A DNA stretch of 64,000 bases, from the NCBI GenBank assembly GCA_037074535.1, contig CM073465.1, positions 59,055,949 through 59,119,948 of the forward strand. The letters run 5' to 3'. The position numbers were made by a program, and so were the translations under genes. Below, piece by piece: positions 12,228 through 25,345 of the stretch. This stretch comes from Gleditsia sinensis. Lineage: Eukaryota; Streptophyta; Magnoliopsida; Fabales; Fabaceae. Every line of letters starts with the position of its first letter. Position 1 is the stretch's first letter. The notes beneath the pieces are model-generated. The model did no database searches, was not told the DNA's origin, and saw only the letters and a list, made by a program, of their open reading frames with translations.

Positions 12228-12232
12228 TTTCG
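12228..12232. repeat. TSD of solo LTR copy 1, left (TTTCG)
   Basis: TTTCG lies immediately left of the TG terminus and is repeated at 15949-15953. Removing the insert and one TSD restores the uninterrupted monomer A sequence ACGTTTTCGTATTG. Confidence 0.9.
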
Positions 12233-13544
12233 TGTAACAACTCCATTTACGTAATTTTTTTTTTAAAAAAAAATACCATGAAGTTATTACCTCGTTACAA
12301 CTTAACTCAATATAACATTTATTTAATTTATACAATACTGAGTTTCCATACACACTATTATTTTACAAACTACACACCATTATTTTACAAACATTAGTAC
12401 AAAGATACATATTAGTTCTAATCATCTATATCGACTATTTCCGGGGACACTGGTTTGGGTGGCATGTCCACCGGAATCTCAGTTACATCTACGACAGTTA
12501 TATCTAAAATAACTGGAAGTTGCCCAAGGTAGGGCACCTCGATCCAACGTACAGAGATAATAAGTGTCGTAGAGAATATCTGCATATTTATTCTTCTGAA
12601 CATGATATGGAAATATAGTGAGAATTAAATCCCAGTAAGTTCAACAATAAATCATAATTTACCATTATAGTTCATTATGTCATGTTCAGCTGTATAAACT
12701 ACAGAAAATATTTTTAGGTCACATGAATGCACTTTATCATGCACATGAAAATTATACAGTTATGAAATGTATGGCATGAATAACTATTTTTTCGAATTTC
12801 ATATGATGGCTATCAACTTATTCTTACTTCAAGATACCCCGGTCAGGGTAAGTATTCTCTACTTTTCGGTACGGGCTTATCTCGCTCCGTCCGACATGGC
12901 ACACTTTCTCTTTCTTTTCTCATGAATATAATCATAACCGTTGGTAGGGCATCCCCTACTGGTGCACCACACAGATTGCCATGTGACCGTGCTCATTTCT
13001 TTTCTTTTCATATTAATAGCCGAAAATATGATTCCAATAACGAGTATGTTCATTATATTCTCATGCCATAATGTATCAAAACATAATCATTCTCAAAATT
13101 CATTGGTAAACTGAAATTATGCCATGAATATAATCATTTTCTAATTTTCACTTTATAAAATATTTCCATGTCAAAATTTCACACTAATACCTCGATAACT
13201 GGATAGTAATTGTAGTCTGTAAACAGCGCACCAGGAAAGTTCCCAGAAAAGAGAGGTGGGTCACTAATGGACACGCTTAAGTACCAAGTCTTTCCTTGCC
13301 AGAGCTTTCCTTAGACATGCACTTTTCACAAATCACAATTTTTTTCCAGTAACTAGAATAATTCTTTTCATTTTCTTTATGTCTAGGCATTTAGTCATTT
13401 TATTTCTACTTATATCATTTCCAAAACATGTTCTTACAAATTTTATAGAGCATTTTTCCTCAAATTGATTTCTACTATTACCTTAAAAAATTCATCTAGG
13501 GTAGAAAAATATTGAAAATAGGTTTTTCTAACTTTTAACACAGC

Positions 13545-14480
13545 CTTTGCTTACAAATCAGAGCATAACTCTCTCATTTTAACTCCGATTAAGATGATCT
13601 TAGTGTCTATGAAAAGCTAAGACAATTATCTAAAACTATTATGTTAATCATATCAACAAAATAGTATGATATTGTGGTGTTATTACTCCTTTAAATTTAG
13701 TATTATTTCTTCTCGTTTAGGTTCTGACCTTTACTAACTAATTAGACAATATCTCTCAAATTTGAACTCCAAATTGAGTTATTCCAGTTGGTAAAATTCC
13801 ATGAGCCATATATCTATAATTGTTATGTTGGCGCGCTATTTTAATTCCCTACAGAATATTCCCAGAAATTCAAAAACTAAAACATTAACAACATACTCTT
13901 CCCTGAATAAACATTTTCTGACTTCTGCTTACTAATCGGATCATATCTACCTCATATGAACTCCAAATTGCATAATTCCAGTGGGCATATTTCCATGAGA
14001 CATAGATATATAAGGTTCATGTTAACCATTTATTTTAATTCCATACAAATAATTCCCAGAAATTAAAATACAAAAGCTGTCCTAACATAATCTTCCCTGA
14101 TGAACCATTTTCTGACCTTGGCTTACTAATCGGACCATATCTACCACATGTGGACTCCAAATTGAATGATTCCAGTGGCTAAAAATCCATGACATACATA
14201 TCTTTAATTCTTATGTTAACCATTTATTTTAATTCCCTACCAATAATTTCTAGAAATTAAATTACCGAAGCTATCCTAACATATTCTTCCCTGATGATTC
14301 ATTTTCTGACCTTTGACTACTAATCAGACCATAGCTACCTCATATGGACTCCAAATGGAATGATTCCAGTGGCTAAAAATCCGGGACACATATATCTTTA
14401 ATTCTTATGTTAAACATTTATTTTAATTCCTTATAGATTGTTCCCAGAAATTAAAATACTGAAGCTTAAAATTCTGCCAC
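13545..14480 (-). repeat. About 190-bp tandem subrepeats inside solo LTR copy 1
   Basis: Four to five imperfect units recur, marked by TTTCTGACCTT, TACTAATCGGACCATA, ACTCCAAATTGAATGATTCC and CATTTATTTTAATTCC. The TTTTCTG marks at 13914, 14108 and 14302 are exactly 194 bp apart, with an earlier degenerate unit near 13723. They lie downstream of the TATA box, in the R-U5 part. The same units occur in copy 2 about 25.65 kb further on. Confidence 0.75.
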
Positions 14481-14800
14481 CCATAGCCATAACCATGCAG
14501 AACTATCTACACCAACCTAAGTATTCAAACATACATCACATGCAAGATCAATATGTAACATGATATAGCAACATCATGACCAATCATAAAAGTTCTAAGA
14601 TCAAAATCTCATATAAATATTATAAGTTTCAAAAGTTTTCTTCAAAAAGAAATATTGTTAAACTTACTTGGAGTACTTAGTCTTCTAGACTTCTCCTTCC
14701 TCTTTCTTCCTTTCTTCCTCTCCTTTCCTCACTCTACCTTGCTTCTATTTTTTTCTCTCCCTCACTTGGACAAAATTCTAATGTTGTAAGGGTGGGTTTT

Positions 14801-14808
14801 CTTATATA
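14801..14808 (-). promoter_or_regulatory. TATA box of solo LTR copy 1
   Basis: The minus strand reads TATATAAG about 1.14 kb from the LTR 5' end. It is followed by an A/G-rich leader rich in GGAAAGGAGAGGAAG-type tracts, as expected of a plant LTR U3/R boundary. The equivalent in copy 2 is at 40448-40455. Whether it is active is unknown. Confidence 0.6.
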
Positions 14809-15134
14809 GACCACCAAATAATTCACCTTTCATGATCATGGGTCTACCTTATCACAATTAGGATACACTTTGTTGAATTTTTGGAAAACAAACAACTTAT
14901 GTTCTTGTCTTCCTCTTCCTTAGTCAAGATATGCATAGGAAAAGGAGATTTGTATTTTGAAAATTATGATAATATGTTCTTAAGATATGGGACAAGGTCC
15001 CTTTGATTTAGGGATTCATTTCCATTTTCTTTTGTCTTAAACAAGTATGATAGGTTTTCCTTTTTAGGTGGCAAATTTCTAGCCCTTGAATCTCCATTAT
15101 TTGGTTGATATTATTTGTGTGGGCTATGAATGTT

Positions 15135-15290
15135 TTGTCCTAATACCATGTATTATCATACCACTTGCTAAAATTATGAGTGTAGGATATAGATGTTTTT
15201 GTCCTAAAGCCTTGTATTATCATGCCACTTGCTTAAATGATGAATGTAGAATCACACCACTTGCTAAATTTTTGTCTTAATGCCATGTAC
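15135..15290 (-). repeat. About 64-bp subrepeats in the U3 part of solo LTR copy 1
   Basis: On the plus strand, TTGTCCTAA...CATGTATTATCAT...CCACTTGCTAAA recurs at 15135 and 15199 (64 bp apart), with a third partial unit ending near 15290. They lie a few hundred bases upstream of the TATA box in the LTR orientation, a usual place for U3 enhancer-like repeats. A short open frame spanning them owes its length to the repetition. Confidence 0.6.
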
Positions 15291-15948
15291 CCTAATCTTT
15301 ATTCTTATTATTATCTCATCATCTAATTTATTTTATTTTATTTTTCCTCTTGGATTTGGGCTTATTCCTACCCATTATGGGCTTGTCCTACCCATTTTCT
15401 TTGCTTTGGATAAAATTCTTCCTTTCTTGGTGGGCTTGGTCACATTTTCATAATTTTTGGGCTATTGGTGAAATTACTATATCCTAGTCCAAGTCTATGT
15501 TTAATTTCTTGTTTAGGTTATCCAATGGGCTTGCTAGAAACTTATGTGAAGTGGAAAAACTCTATATGAAGTGTCCATAGGTAAAAGCCCAATGTATGGT
15601 ATAGATTTTAAATTTAGTAACTATAGTTCTTGAATTAGGAAAAATTACCCTAATTCAATGTTCTTTGAAATTTTAAGATCTTTACTTGTTTCTAAAAATT
15701 TATCTTCCTTATCCAAGAATTTTGCATCTCTTTAGTATGTTATTTCTAATTTCTTTCCTATTAGATTTTTCCTTCTTTATTTGTTCTCTTAATGTTAGAA
15801 ACACTTTCTATGCATATACATAAGGTGAAGAATTTCTAAGGATTATATTTCCTTAGATATCTAAAATATTGTCTAATAAATTTTATTTTCTTAATTAAAT
15901 TTTTTATGTACCTTTATCAATAAAAGAAACGAAATTAAGGATGTTACA

Positions 15949-15953
15949 TTTCG
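15949..15953. repeat. TSD of solo LTR copy 1, right (TTTCG)
   Basis: Identical to the left TSD at 12228-12232. The interrupted monomer A resumes here with TTTCGTATTGTCG. Confidence 0.9.
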
Positions 15954-18900
15954 TATTGTCGTTATCGTCATCCAGATGCACGAAAGTGACCGTTACAGTT
16001 TCTCGGCGGCTCAATTCAAACCCCGTTATGTCCGTATCACTCGTAATTGACATTATCGCGTTCCTAACGAGTTCATCATTCCAACGACCCCGCTTTTTCG
16101 ACTTTTCGTGACGCTTAGCCAGAAGCACGAAAATGCCCCTTAGGGATTCTCAGCATCTCGATTCGACCGCCGGCATGTCCAAATTACTCGAAACGGACGT
16201 CATCGCGTTCCTTAAAAGTTTATCTTTCCAACAACTCCGTTTTTTTCGAAATTTCGTGACGGTTATTCAGATGAACGAAAATGCCCGTTAGGGTTTCTCG
16301 GCGGCACGATTCAACCCATGGCATGTCCGAATCACTAGACGCGTTCCTAACGAGCTCATCTTCCCAACGACCCCGCCTTTACGAATTGCCGTGACGGTCA
16401 TCTGGATGCACGAAAATGTTCGTTAGGGTTTCCCAGCGGCCCTATTTGACCACCTGCTTGTTTGAATCACTCGAAATTGACGTCATCGCATTCCTAACGA
16501 GTTCATCTTTCCAACGACCCCTTTTTATTGAATTTTCGTGACGGTCCTCAGTGTACATGAAAATTCTCGTTAGGGTTTCTCAATGGCTCGATTCGACCCC
16601 CGGTATGTCCGAATCACTTGAAAGGGACGTCATCGGCTTCCTAACCAGTTGAACTTTCCAACGAGCCTATTTTTTATATTTTTGTGACGGTCATACGGAT
16701 TCACGAAATGCCCGTTAGGGTTTCTCGGCGGTCCGATTCAAACCCCGTTATATCTAAATCACTCGAAACGGACGTCATTGCGTTCCGAACGAGTTCTTCT
16801 TCTCGACGACCTCGTTTTGTCAAATTTCATGACGGTCCGCCGAGAAACCCTAACGGGCATTTTCGTGCATCCGGATGACCGTCAGGAAAATTCGAGAAAG
16901 CAGAGTGGTTGGGAAGATAAACTCGTTAGGAACGTGATGTCGTTTGTCTCGAGTGATTCAGACATGTCGGGGGTCGAATCGCGTTCCTTAAGAACTCCTC
17001 TTCCCAACGACTCCGTTTTTTTTGAAAATTTCGTAGCAGTCATCCGGATGCAACAAAATGCCTGTACGGTCCTCTCGGCGGCCCAATTTGACCCCGGCAC
17101 GTCCAAATCACTTGAAATGGACATCATCGCGTTCCTAACGATCTTTCCAACGACCCTACGTTTTCGTATTGTCGTTATCGTCATCCAGATGCACGAAAGT
17201 GACCGTTACGGTTTCTCGACGGCTCGATTCGAACCCCGTTATGTCTGTATGACTCGTAATTGACATTATCGCGTTCCTAACGAGTTCATCATTCCAACGA
17301 CCCCGCTTTTTCGACTTTTCGTGACGCTTAGCCAGAAGCACGAAAATGGCCCTTAGGGATTCTCAGCAGCTCGATTCGACCGCCGGCATGTCTGAATTAC
17401 TCGAAACGGACGCCATCGCGTTCCTTAAAAGTTTATCTTTCCAACAACTCCGTTTTTTTCGAAATTTCGTGACGGTCATCCAGATGAACGAAAATGCCCG
17501 TTAGGGTCTCTCAGCGGCACGAATCAACCTATGGCATGTCCGAATCACTAGACGCGTTCCTAACGAGCTCATCTTCCCAACGACCCCGCCTTTACAAATT
17601 GCCGTGACGGTCATCTGGATGCACGAAAATGTTCGTTAGGGTTTCTCAGCGGCCCTATTTGACCACCTGCTTGTTTGAATCACTCGAAATTGACGTCATC
17701 GCGTTCCTAAAGAGTTCATCTTTCCAACGACCCCTTTTTATTGAATTTTCGTGACGGTCCTCAGTGTACATGAAAATTCTCGTTAGGGTTTCTCGGCGGC
17801 TCGATTCGACCCCCGGTATGTCCGAATCACTCGAAAGGGACGTCATCGGCTTCCTAACCAGTTGAACTTTCCAACGAGCCCGCTTTTTATATTTTCGTGA
17901 CGGTCATACGGATGCACGAAATGCCCGTTAGGGTTTCTCGGCTGCCCGATTCGAACCCCGTTATATCTGAATCACTCGAAACGGACGTCATTGCGTTACG
18001 AACAAGTTCTTCTTTTCGACGACCTCGTTTTGTCAAATTTTCGTGTCGGTCCGCCGTGAAACCCTAACGGGCATTTTCGTGCATCCGGATGACCGTGAGG
18101 AAAATTCGAGAAAGCAGAGTGGCTGGGAAGATAAACTCGTTAGGAACGCGATGTCGTCTGTCTCGAGTGATTCGGACATGTCGGGGGTCGAATCGCGTTC
18201 CTTAAGAACTCCTCTTCCCAAGGACTCCGTTTTTTTTGAAAATTTCGTAACGGTCATCCGTATGCAACAAAACGCCTGTACGGTCATCTCGGCGTCCCAA
18301 TTCGACCCCCGGCATGTCCAAATCACTCGAAATGGACATCATCGCGTTCCTAACGATCTTTCCAACGACCCTACTTTTTCGTGTTGTCGTTATTGTCATC
18401 CAGATGCACGAAAGTGACCGTTACGGTTTCTCGGCGGCTCGATTCGAACCCCGTTATGTCCGTATCACTCGTAATTGACATTATCGCGTTCCAAACGAGA
18501 TCATCACTCCAACGACCCCGCTTTTTTGACTTTTCGTGACGCATAGCCAGAAGAACGAAAATGCCTCTTAGGAATTCTCAGCAGCTCCATTCGACCGCCG
18601 GCATGTCCGAATTACTCGAAACGGACGCCATCGCGTTCCTTAAAAGTTTATCTTTCCAACAACTCTGCTTTTTTTGAAATTTCGTGACGGTCATCCAGAT
18701 GAACGAAAATGCCCGTTAGGGTTTCTCGGCGGCACAATTCAACCCATAGCATGTCCGAATCACTAGACGCGTTCCTAACGAGCTCATCTTCCCAACGACC
18801 CCGCCTTTACGAATTGCCGTGACGATCATCTGGATGCACGAAAATGTTCGTTAGGGTTTCTCAGCGGCCCTATTTGACCTCCTGCTTGTTTGAGTCGCTT

Positions 18901-21900
18901 GAAATTGACGTCATCGCGTTCCTAACGAGTTCATCTTTCCAATGACCTCTTTTTATTGAATTTTCGTGACGGTCCTCAGTGTACATGAAAATTCTCGTTA
19001 GGTTTTCTCGGCGGCTCGATTCGACCCCCGGTATGTCCGAATCACTCGAAAGGGACGTCATCGGCTTCCTAACCAATTGAACTTTCCAACAAGCCCGCTT
19101 TTTATATTTTCATGACGGTCATACGGATGCACGAAATGCCCGTTAGGGTTTCTCGGCGGCCCGATTCGAACCCCGTTATATCTGAATCACTCGAAACGGA
19201 CGTCATTGCGTTCCGAACGAGTTCTTCTTTTCGACGACCTCGTTTTGTCAAATTTTTGTGTCGGTCCGCCGTGAAACCCTAAGGGGCATTTTCGTGCATC
19301 CGGATGACCGTGAGGAAAATTCGAGAAAGCAGAGTGGTTGGGAAGATAAACTCGTTAGGAACGCGATGTCGTCTGTCTCGAGTGATTCGGACATGTCGGG
19401 GTTCGAATCGCGTTCCTTAAGAACTCCTCTTCCCAACGACTCCGTTTTTTTTGAAAACTTCGTAGCGGTCATCCGGATGCAACAAAATGCTTGTACGGTC
19501 ATCTCGGCGGCCCAATTCGACCCCCGGCATGTCCAAATCACTCGAAATGGACATCATCGCGTTCCTAACGATCTTTCCAACGACCCTACGTTTTCGTATT
19601 GTCGTTATCGTCATCCAGATGCACGAAAGTGACCGTTACGGTTTCTGGGCGGCTCGATTCGAACCCCGTTATATCCGTATCACTCGTAATTGACATTATC
19701 GCGTTCCTAACGAGTTCATCATTCCAACGACCCCGCTTTTTCGACTTTTCGTGACGCTTAGCCAGTAGCACGAAAATGCCCCTTAGGGATTCTCAGCAGC
19801 TCGATTCGACTGCCGGCATGTCCGAATTACTCGAAACGGACGCCATTGTGTTCCTTAAAAGTTTATCTTTCCAACAACTCCGTTTTTTTCGAAATTTCGT
19901 GACGGTCATCCAGATGAACGAAAATGCCCATTAGGGTTTCTCGGCGGCACGATTCAACCCAAGGCATGTCCGAATCACTAGACGCGTTCCTAACGAGCTC
20001 ATCTTCCTAACGACCCCGCCTTTACGAATTGCCGTGACGGTCATCTGGATGCACGAAAATGTTCGTTAGGGTTTCTCAGCGGCCCTATTTGACCACCTGC
20101 TTGTTTGAATCACTCGAAATTGACGTCATCGCGTTCCTAACGAGTTCATCTTTCCAACGACCCCTTTTTATTGAATTTTCGTGACGGTCCTCAGTGTACA
20201 TGAAAATTCTCGTTAGGGCTTCTCGGTGGCTCGATTCGACCCCCGATATGTCCGAATCACTCGAAAGGGACGTCATCGGCTTCCTAACCAGTTGAACTTT
20301 CCAATGAACCCGCATTTTATATTTTCGTGACGGTCATACGGATGCACGAAATGCCGATTAGGGTTTCTCGGCGGCCCGATTCGAACCCCGTTATATCTGA
20401 ATGACTCGAAACGGACGTCATTGCGTTCCGAACGAGTTCTTCTTTTTGAGGACCTCGTTTTGTCAAATTTTCGTGACGGTTCGTCGAGAAACCCTAACGG
20501 GCATTTTCGTGCATCTAGATGACCGTCAGCAAAATTCGAGAAAGCAGAGTGGTTGGGAAGATAAACTCGTTAGGAACACGATGTCGTCTGTCTCGAGTGA
20601 TTCGGACATGTCGGGGGTCAAATCGCGTTCCTTAAGAACTCCTCTTACCAACGACTCCGTTTTTTTTGAAAATTTCGTAGCGGTCATCTGGATGCAACAA
20701 AATGCCTGTACGGTCATCTCGGCGGCCCAATTCGACCCCCGGCATGTCCAAATCACTCGAAATGGACATCATCGCGTTCCTAACGATCTTTCCAACGACC
20801 CTACGTTTTCGTATTGTCGTTATCGTCATCGAGATGCACGAAAATGACCATTACGGTTTCTCGGCGGCTCGATTCGAACCCCGTTATGTCCGTATCGCTC
20901 GTAATTGACATTATCGCGTTCCTAACGAGTTCATTATTCCAACGACCCCGCTTTTTCGACTTTTCGTGACACTTAGCCAGAAGCACGAAAATGTCCTTTA
21001 GGGATTCTCAGCAGCTTGATTCGACCGCCGGCATGTCCGAATTACTCGAAAGGGACGCCATCGCGTTCCTTAAAAGTCTATCTTTCCAACAACTCCGTTT
21101 TTTTCGAAATTTCGTGACGGTCATCCAGATGAACGAAAATGCCCGTTAGGGTTTCTCGGCGGCACGATTCAACCCATGGCATGTCCGAATCACTAGATAC
21201 GTTCCTAACGAGCTCCTCTTCCCAACGACCCCGCCTTTACGAATTGCCGTGACGGTTTTCTGGATGCTCGAAAATGTTTGTTAGGGTTTCTCAGCGGCCC
21301 TATTTGACCACCTGCTTGTTTGAATCACTCGAAATTGATGTCATCGCGTTCCTAACGAGTTCATCTTTCCAACGACCCCCTTTTATTGAAATTTCGTGAC
21401 GGTCCTCAGTGTACATGAAAATTCTCGTTAGGGTTTCTCGGCGGCTCGATTCGACCCCCGGTATGTCCGAATCACTCGAAAGGGATGTCATCGGCTTCCT
21501 AACCAGTTGAACTTTCCAACGAGCCCGCTTTTTATATTTTTGTGACGGTCATACGGATGAACGAAATGCCCGTTAGGGTTTCTCGGCGGCCCGATTCGAA
21601 CCTCGATATATCTGACTCACTCGGAACGAACGTCATTGCGTTCCGAACGAGTTCGTCATTTCGACGACCTCGTTTTGTCAAATTTTTGTGACGGTCCGCC
21701 GAGAAACCTTAACGGGCATTTTCGTGCATCCGGATGATCGTCAGGAAAATTCGAGAAAGTAGAGTGGTTGGGAAGATAAACTCGTTATGAATACGATGTC
21801 GTCTGTCTCGAGTGATTCGGACATGTCGGGGGTCGAATCGCGTTCCTTAAGAACTCCTCTTCCCAACGACTCTGTTTTTTTTGAAAATTTCGTAGTGGTC

Positions 21901-22905
21901 ATCCAGATGGAACAAAATGCCTGTACGGTCATCTCGGCGGCCCAATTCGACCCCCGGCACGTCCAAATCACTCGAAATGGACATCATCGCTTTCCTAACG
22001 ATCTTTCCAATGACCCTACGTTTTCCTATTGTCGTTATCGTCATCCAGATGCACGAAAGTGACCGTTACGGTTTCTCGGCAGCTCGATTCAAACCCCGTT
22101 ATGTCCGTATCACTCGTAATTGACATTATCGCGTTCCTAACGAGTTCATCATTCCAACGAACCCGCTTTTTCGACTTTTCGTGACGCTTAGCCAGAAGCA
22201 CGAAAATGGCCCTTAGGGATTCTCAGCAGCTCGATTCGACTGCCGGCATGTCCGAATTACTCGAAAGGGACGCCATCGCGTTCCTTAAAAGTTTATCTTT
22301 CCAACAACTCCGTTTTTTTCGAAATTTCGTGACGGTCATCCAGATGAACGAAAATGCCCTTTAGGGTTTCTCGGCGGCACGATTCAACCCATGGCAAGTC
22401 CGAATCACTAGACGCGTTCCTAACGAGCTCATCTTCCCAACGACCCCGCCTTTACGAATTGACGTGACGGTCATCTGGATGCACGAAAATGTTCGTTAGG
22501 GTTTCTCAGCGGCCCTATTTGACCACCTGCTTGTTTGAGTCACTCGAAATTGACGTCATCGCATTCCTAACGAGTTCATCTTTCCAACGACCCCCTTTTA
22601 TTGAATTTTCGTGACGGTCCTCAGTGTACATGAAAATTCACGTTTGGGTTTCTCGGCGGCTCGATTCGACCCCCGGTATGTCCGAATCACTCGAAAGGGA
22701 CGTCATCGGCTTCCTAACCAGTTGAACTTTCCAATGAGCCCGCTTTTTATATTTTCGTGACGGTCATACGGATGCACGAAATGCCCGTTAGGGTTTCTCG
22801 GCGACCCGATTCGAACCACGTTATATCTGAATCACTCGAAACGGACGTCATTGCGTTCCAAACGAGTTCTTCTTTTCGACGACCTCGTTTTCTCAAATTT
22901 TCGTG

Positions 22906-24560
22906 ATGGTCCGCCGAGAAACCCTAACAGGCATTTTCGTGCATCCGGATGACCGTCAGGAAAATTCGAGAAAGCAGAGTGGTTGGGAAGATAAACTCGT
23001 TAGTTACGCGATGTCGTCTGTCTCGAGTGATTCGGACATGTCGGGGGTCGAATCGCGTTCCTTAAGAACTCCTCTTCCCAACGACTTCGTTTTTTTTGAA
23101 AATTTCGTAGCAGTTATCCGGATGCAACAAAATGCCTGTACGGTCATCTCGACGGCCCAATTCGACCCCTGACAAGTCCAAATCACTAGAAATGGACATC
23201 ATCACGTTACTAACGATCTTTCCAACGACCTTACGTTTTCGTTTTGTCGTTATCGTCATCCAGATGCACGAAAGTGACCGTTACGGTTTCGCGGCGGCTC
23301 GATTCGAACCCCGTTATGTCCGTATCACTCGTAAAAGACATTATCGCGTTCCTAACGAGTTCATTCGTCCAACGTCCCCGCTTTTTCGACTTTTCGTGAT
23401 GCCTAGCCAGAAGTACGAAAATGCCCCTTAGGGATTCTCAGCAGCTCGATTCGACCGCCGGTATGTCCGAATCAATCGACAGGGACGTCATCAGCTTCCT
23501 AACCAGTTGAACTTTCCAACGAGCCCGCTTTTTATATTTTCGTGACCGTCATACGGATGCACGAAATGCCCGTTAGGGTTTCTCGGCGGCCCGATTCGAA
23601 CCCCGTTATATCTGAATCACTCAAAACGGACGTCATTCCGTTCTGAACGAGTTCTTCTTTTCCAACGACCCTACGTTTTCGTATTGTCGTTATCGTCATC
23701 CAGATGCACAAAAGTGACCGTTACGGTTTCTCGGCAGCTCGATTCGAACCCCGTTATGTCCGTATCACTCGTAATTGACATTATCGCGTTCCTAACGAGT
23801 TCATCATTCCAACGACCCCGCTTTTTCGACTTTTCGTGACGCTTAGCCAGAAGCACGAAAAAGCCCCTTAGGGATTCTCAGCAGCTCGATTCGACCGCCG
23901 GCATGTCCGAATTACTCGAAAGGGATGCCATCGCGTTCCTTAAAAGTTTATCTCTCCAACACCTCCGTTTTTTTCGAAATTTCGTGACGGTCATCCAGAT
24001 GAACGAAAATGCCCGTTAGGGTTTCTCGGCGGCACGATTCAACCCATGGCATGTCCGAATCACTAGATGCGTTCCTAACGAGCTCCTCTTCCCAACGACC
24101 CCGCCTTTACGAATTGCCGTGACGGTTTTCTGGATGCTCGAAAATGTTTGTTAGGGTTTCTCAGCGGCCCTATTTGACCACCTGCTTGTTTGAATCACTC
24201 GAAATTGATGTCATCGCGTTCCTAACGAGTTCATCTTTCCAACGACCCCCTTTTATTGAATTTTCGTGACGGTCCTCAGTGTACATGAAAATTCTCGTTA
24301 GGGTTTCTCGGCGGCTCGATTCGACCCCCGGTATGTCCGAATCACTCGAAAGGGATGTCATCGGCTTCCTAACCAGTTGAACTTTCCAACGAGCCCGCTT
24401 TTTATATTTTTGTGACGGTCATACGGATGAACGAAATGCCCGTTAGGGTTTCTCGGCGGCCCGATTCGAACCTCGATATATCTGACTCACTCGGAACGAA
24501 CGTCATTGCGTTCCGAACGAGTTCGTCATTTCGACGACCTCGTTTTGTCAAATTTTTGTG
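22906..24560 (+). repeat. Rearranged HOR, 1655 bp (H A B C/F G/A B C D E F G)
   Basis: Monomer C switches to F near 23460 (GACCGCCGGTATGTCCGAAT) and G switches to A near 23655 (TTCTTCTTTTCCAACGACC). Both changes occur at equivalent positions in the monomers, as expected of unequal homologous exchange. The eleven monomer lengths sum exactly to the observed 1655 bp. Confidence 0.88.
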
Positions 24561-25345
24561 ACGGTCCGCCGAGAAACCTTAACGGGCATATTCGTGCATC
24601 CGGATGATCGTCAGGAAAATTCGAGAAAGTAGAGTGGTTGGGAAGATAAACTCGTTAGGAATACGATGTCGTCTGTCTCGAGTGATTCGGACATGTCGGG
24701 GGTCGAATCGCGTTCCTTAAGAACTCCTCTTCCCAACGACTCTGTTTTTTTTGAAAGTTTCGTAGTGGTCATCCAGATGGAACAAAATGCCTGTACGGTC
24801 ATCTCGGCGGCCCAATTCGACCCCCGGCACGTCCAAATCACTCGAAATGGACATCATCGCTTTCCTAACGATCTTTCCAATGACCCTACGTTTTCCTATT
24901 GTCGTTATCGTCATCCAGATGCACGAAAGTGACCGTTACGGTTTCTCGGCAGCTCGATTCAAACCCCGTTATGTCCGTATCACTCGTAATTGACATTATC
25001 GCGTTCCTAACGAGTTCATCATTCCAACGAACCCGCTTTTTCGACTTTTCGTGACGCTTAGCCAGAAGCACGAAAATGGCCCTTAGGGATTCTCAGCAGC
25101 TCGATTCGACTGCCGGCATGTCCGAATTACTCGAAAGGGACGCCATCGCGTTCCTTAAAAGTTTATCTTTCCAACAACTCCGTTTTTTTCGAAATTTCGT
25201 GACGGTCATCCAGATGAACGAAAATGCCCTTTAGGGTTTCTCGGCGGCACGATTCAACCCATGGCATGTCCGAATCACTAGACGCGTTCCTAACGAGCTC
25301 ATCTTCCCAACGACCCCGCTTTTACGAATTGCCGTGACGGTCATC
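23661..25345 (+). repeat. Duplicate of 20791-22475 (offset 2870 bp)
   Basis: From the G/A junction onward the sequence follows 20791 and after at a constant offset of 2870 bp. It shares rare variants such as GACGGTTTTCTGGATGCTCG, AACCTCGATATATCTGACTC, GGAATACGATGTCG or its close variant, and CATCCAGATGGAACAAAATG. Only a few substitutions separate the two copies. The duplication is not a multiple of 1215, so it arose through the out-of-phase G/A exchange. Confidence 0.85.

Larger units (their letters stand above)
1..12232. repeat. Satellite HOR array, block 1 (1215-bp higher-order repeat)
   Basis: The window opens inside monomer A (1-91), continues through B-G, and then runs in complete HOR copies. 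H units start at 961, 2176, 3392, 4607, 5822, 7037, 8252, 9467, 10682 and 11897. The spacing is 1215 bp with one 1216-bp interval. Copies differ by scattered substitutions and there are no rearranged monomers, so this is the most regular part of the array. The last copy is cut inside monomer A by the solo LTR at 12233. The open frames here recur at the same phase in every copy on both strands and are not called as genes. Monomer letters are my own labels. Whether the array is centromeric cannot be told from sequence alone. Confidence 0.96.
12233..15948 (-). mobile_element. Solo LTR (Ty3/gypsy-type), copy 1, 3716 bp
   Basis: An AT-rich block with sharp edges inside the GC-richer satellite. On the minus strand it begins TGTAACATCC and ends GTTGTTACA, giving TG...CA ends with a TGTAAC/GTTACA terminal inverted repeat and a 5-bp TTTCG TSD. 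No gag-pol frame, primer-binding site or internal region is seen, so it is read as a solo LTR left after LTR-LTR recombination. Minus orientation is chosen from the TATA box and the purine-rich leader downstream of it on that strand. Length and termini resemble long-LTR chromovirus families such as Tekay/Del, but this is from general knowledge and no search was run. The 61- and 64-codon frames inside it look like chance. Confidence 0.88.

Noticed and set aside
11894..12397. 167-codon plus-strand frame, the longest in the window
   Set aside because: It runs from satellite unit H through monomer A and across the boundary into the solo LTR. The extra length is accidental read-through into an unrelated insertion.
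12418..12603. 61-codon minus-strand frame inside the solo LTR, present again in copy 2 (38066-38251)
   Set aside because: Its presence in both copies is explained by the recent segmental duplication. It resembles no retrotransposon domain I recognise and lies in the R-U5 part of the LTR.
12233..15948. A complete non-autonomous retrotransposon with its own terminal LTRs
   Set aside because: No direct terminal repeat is visible between the two ends, and I see no PBS or polypurine tract pair. The structure fits one long LTR.
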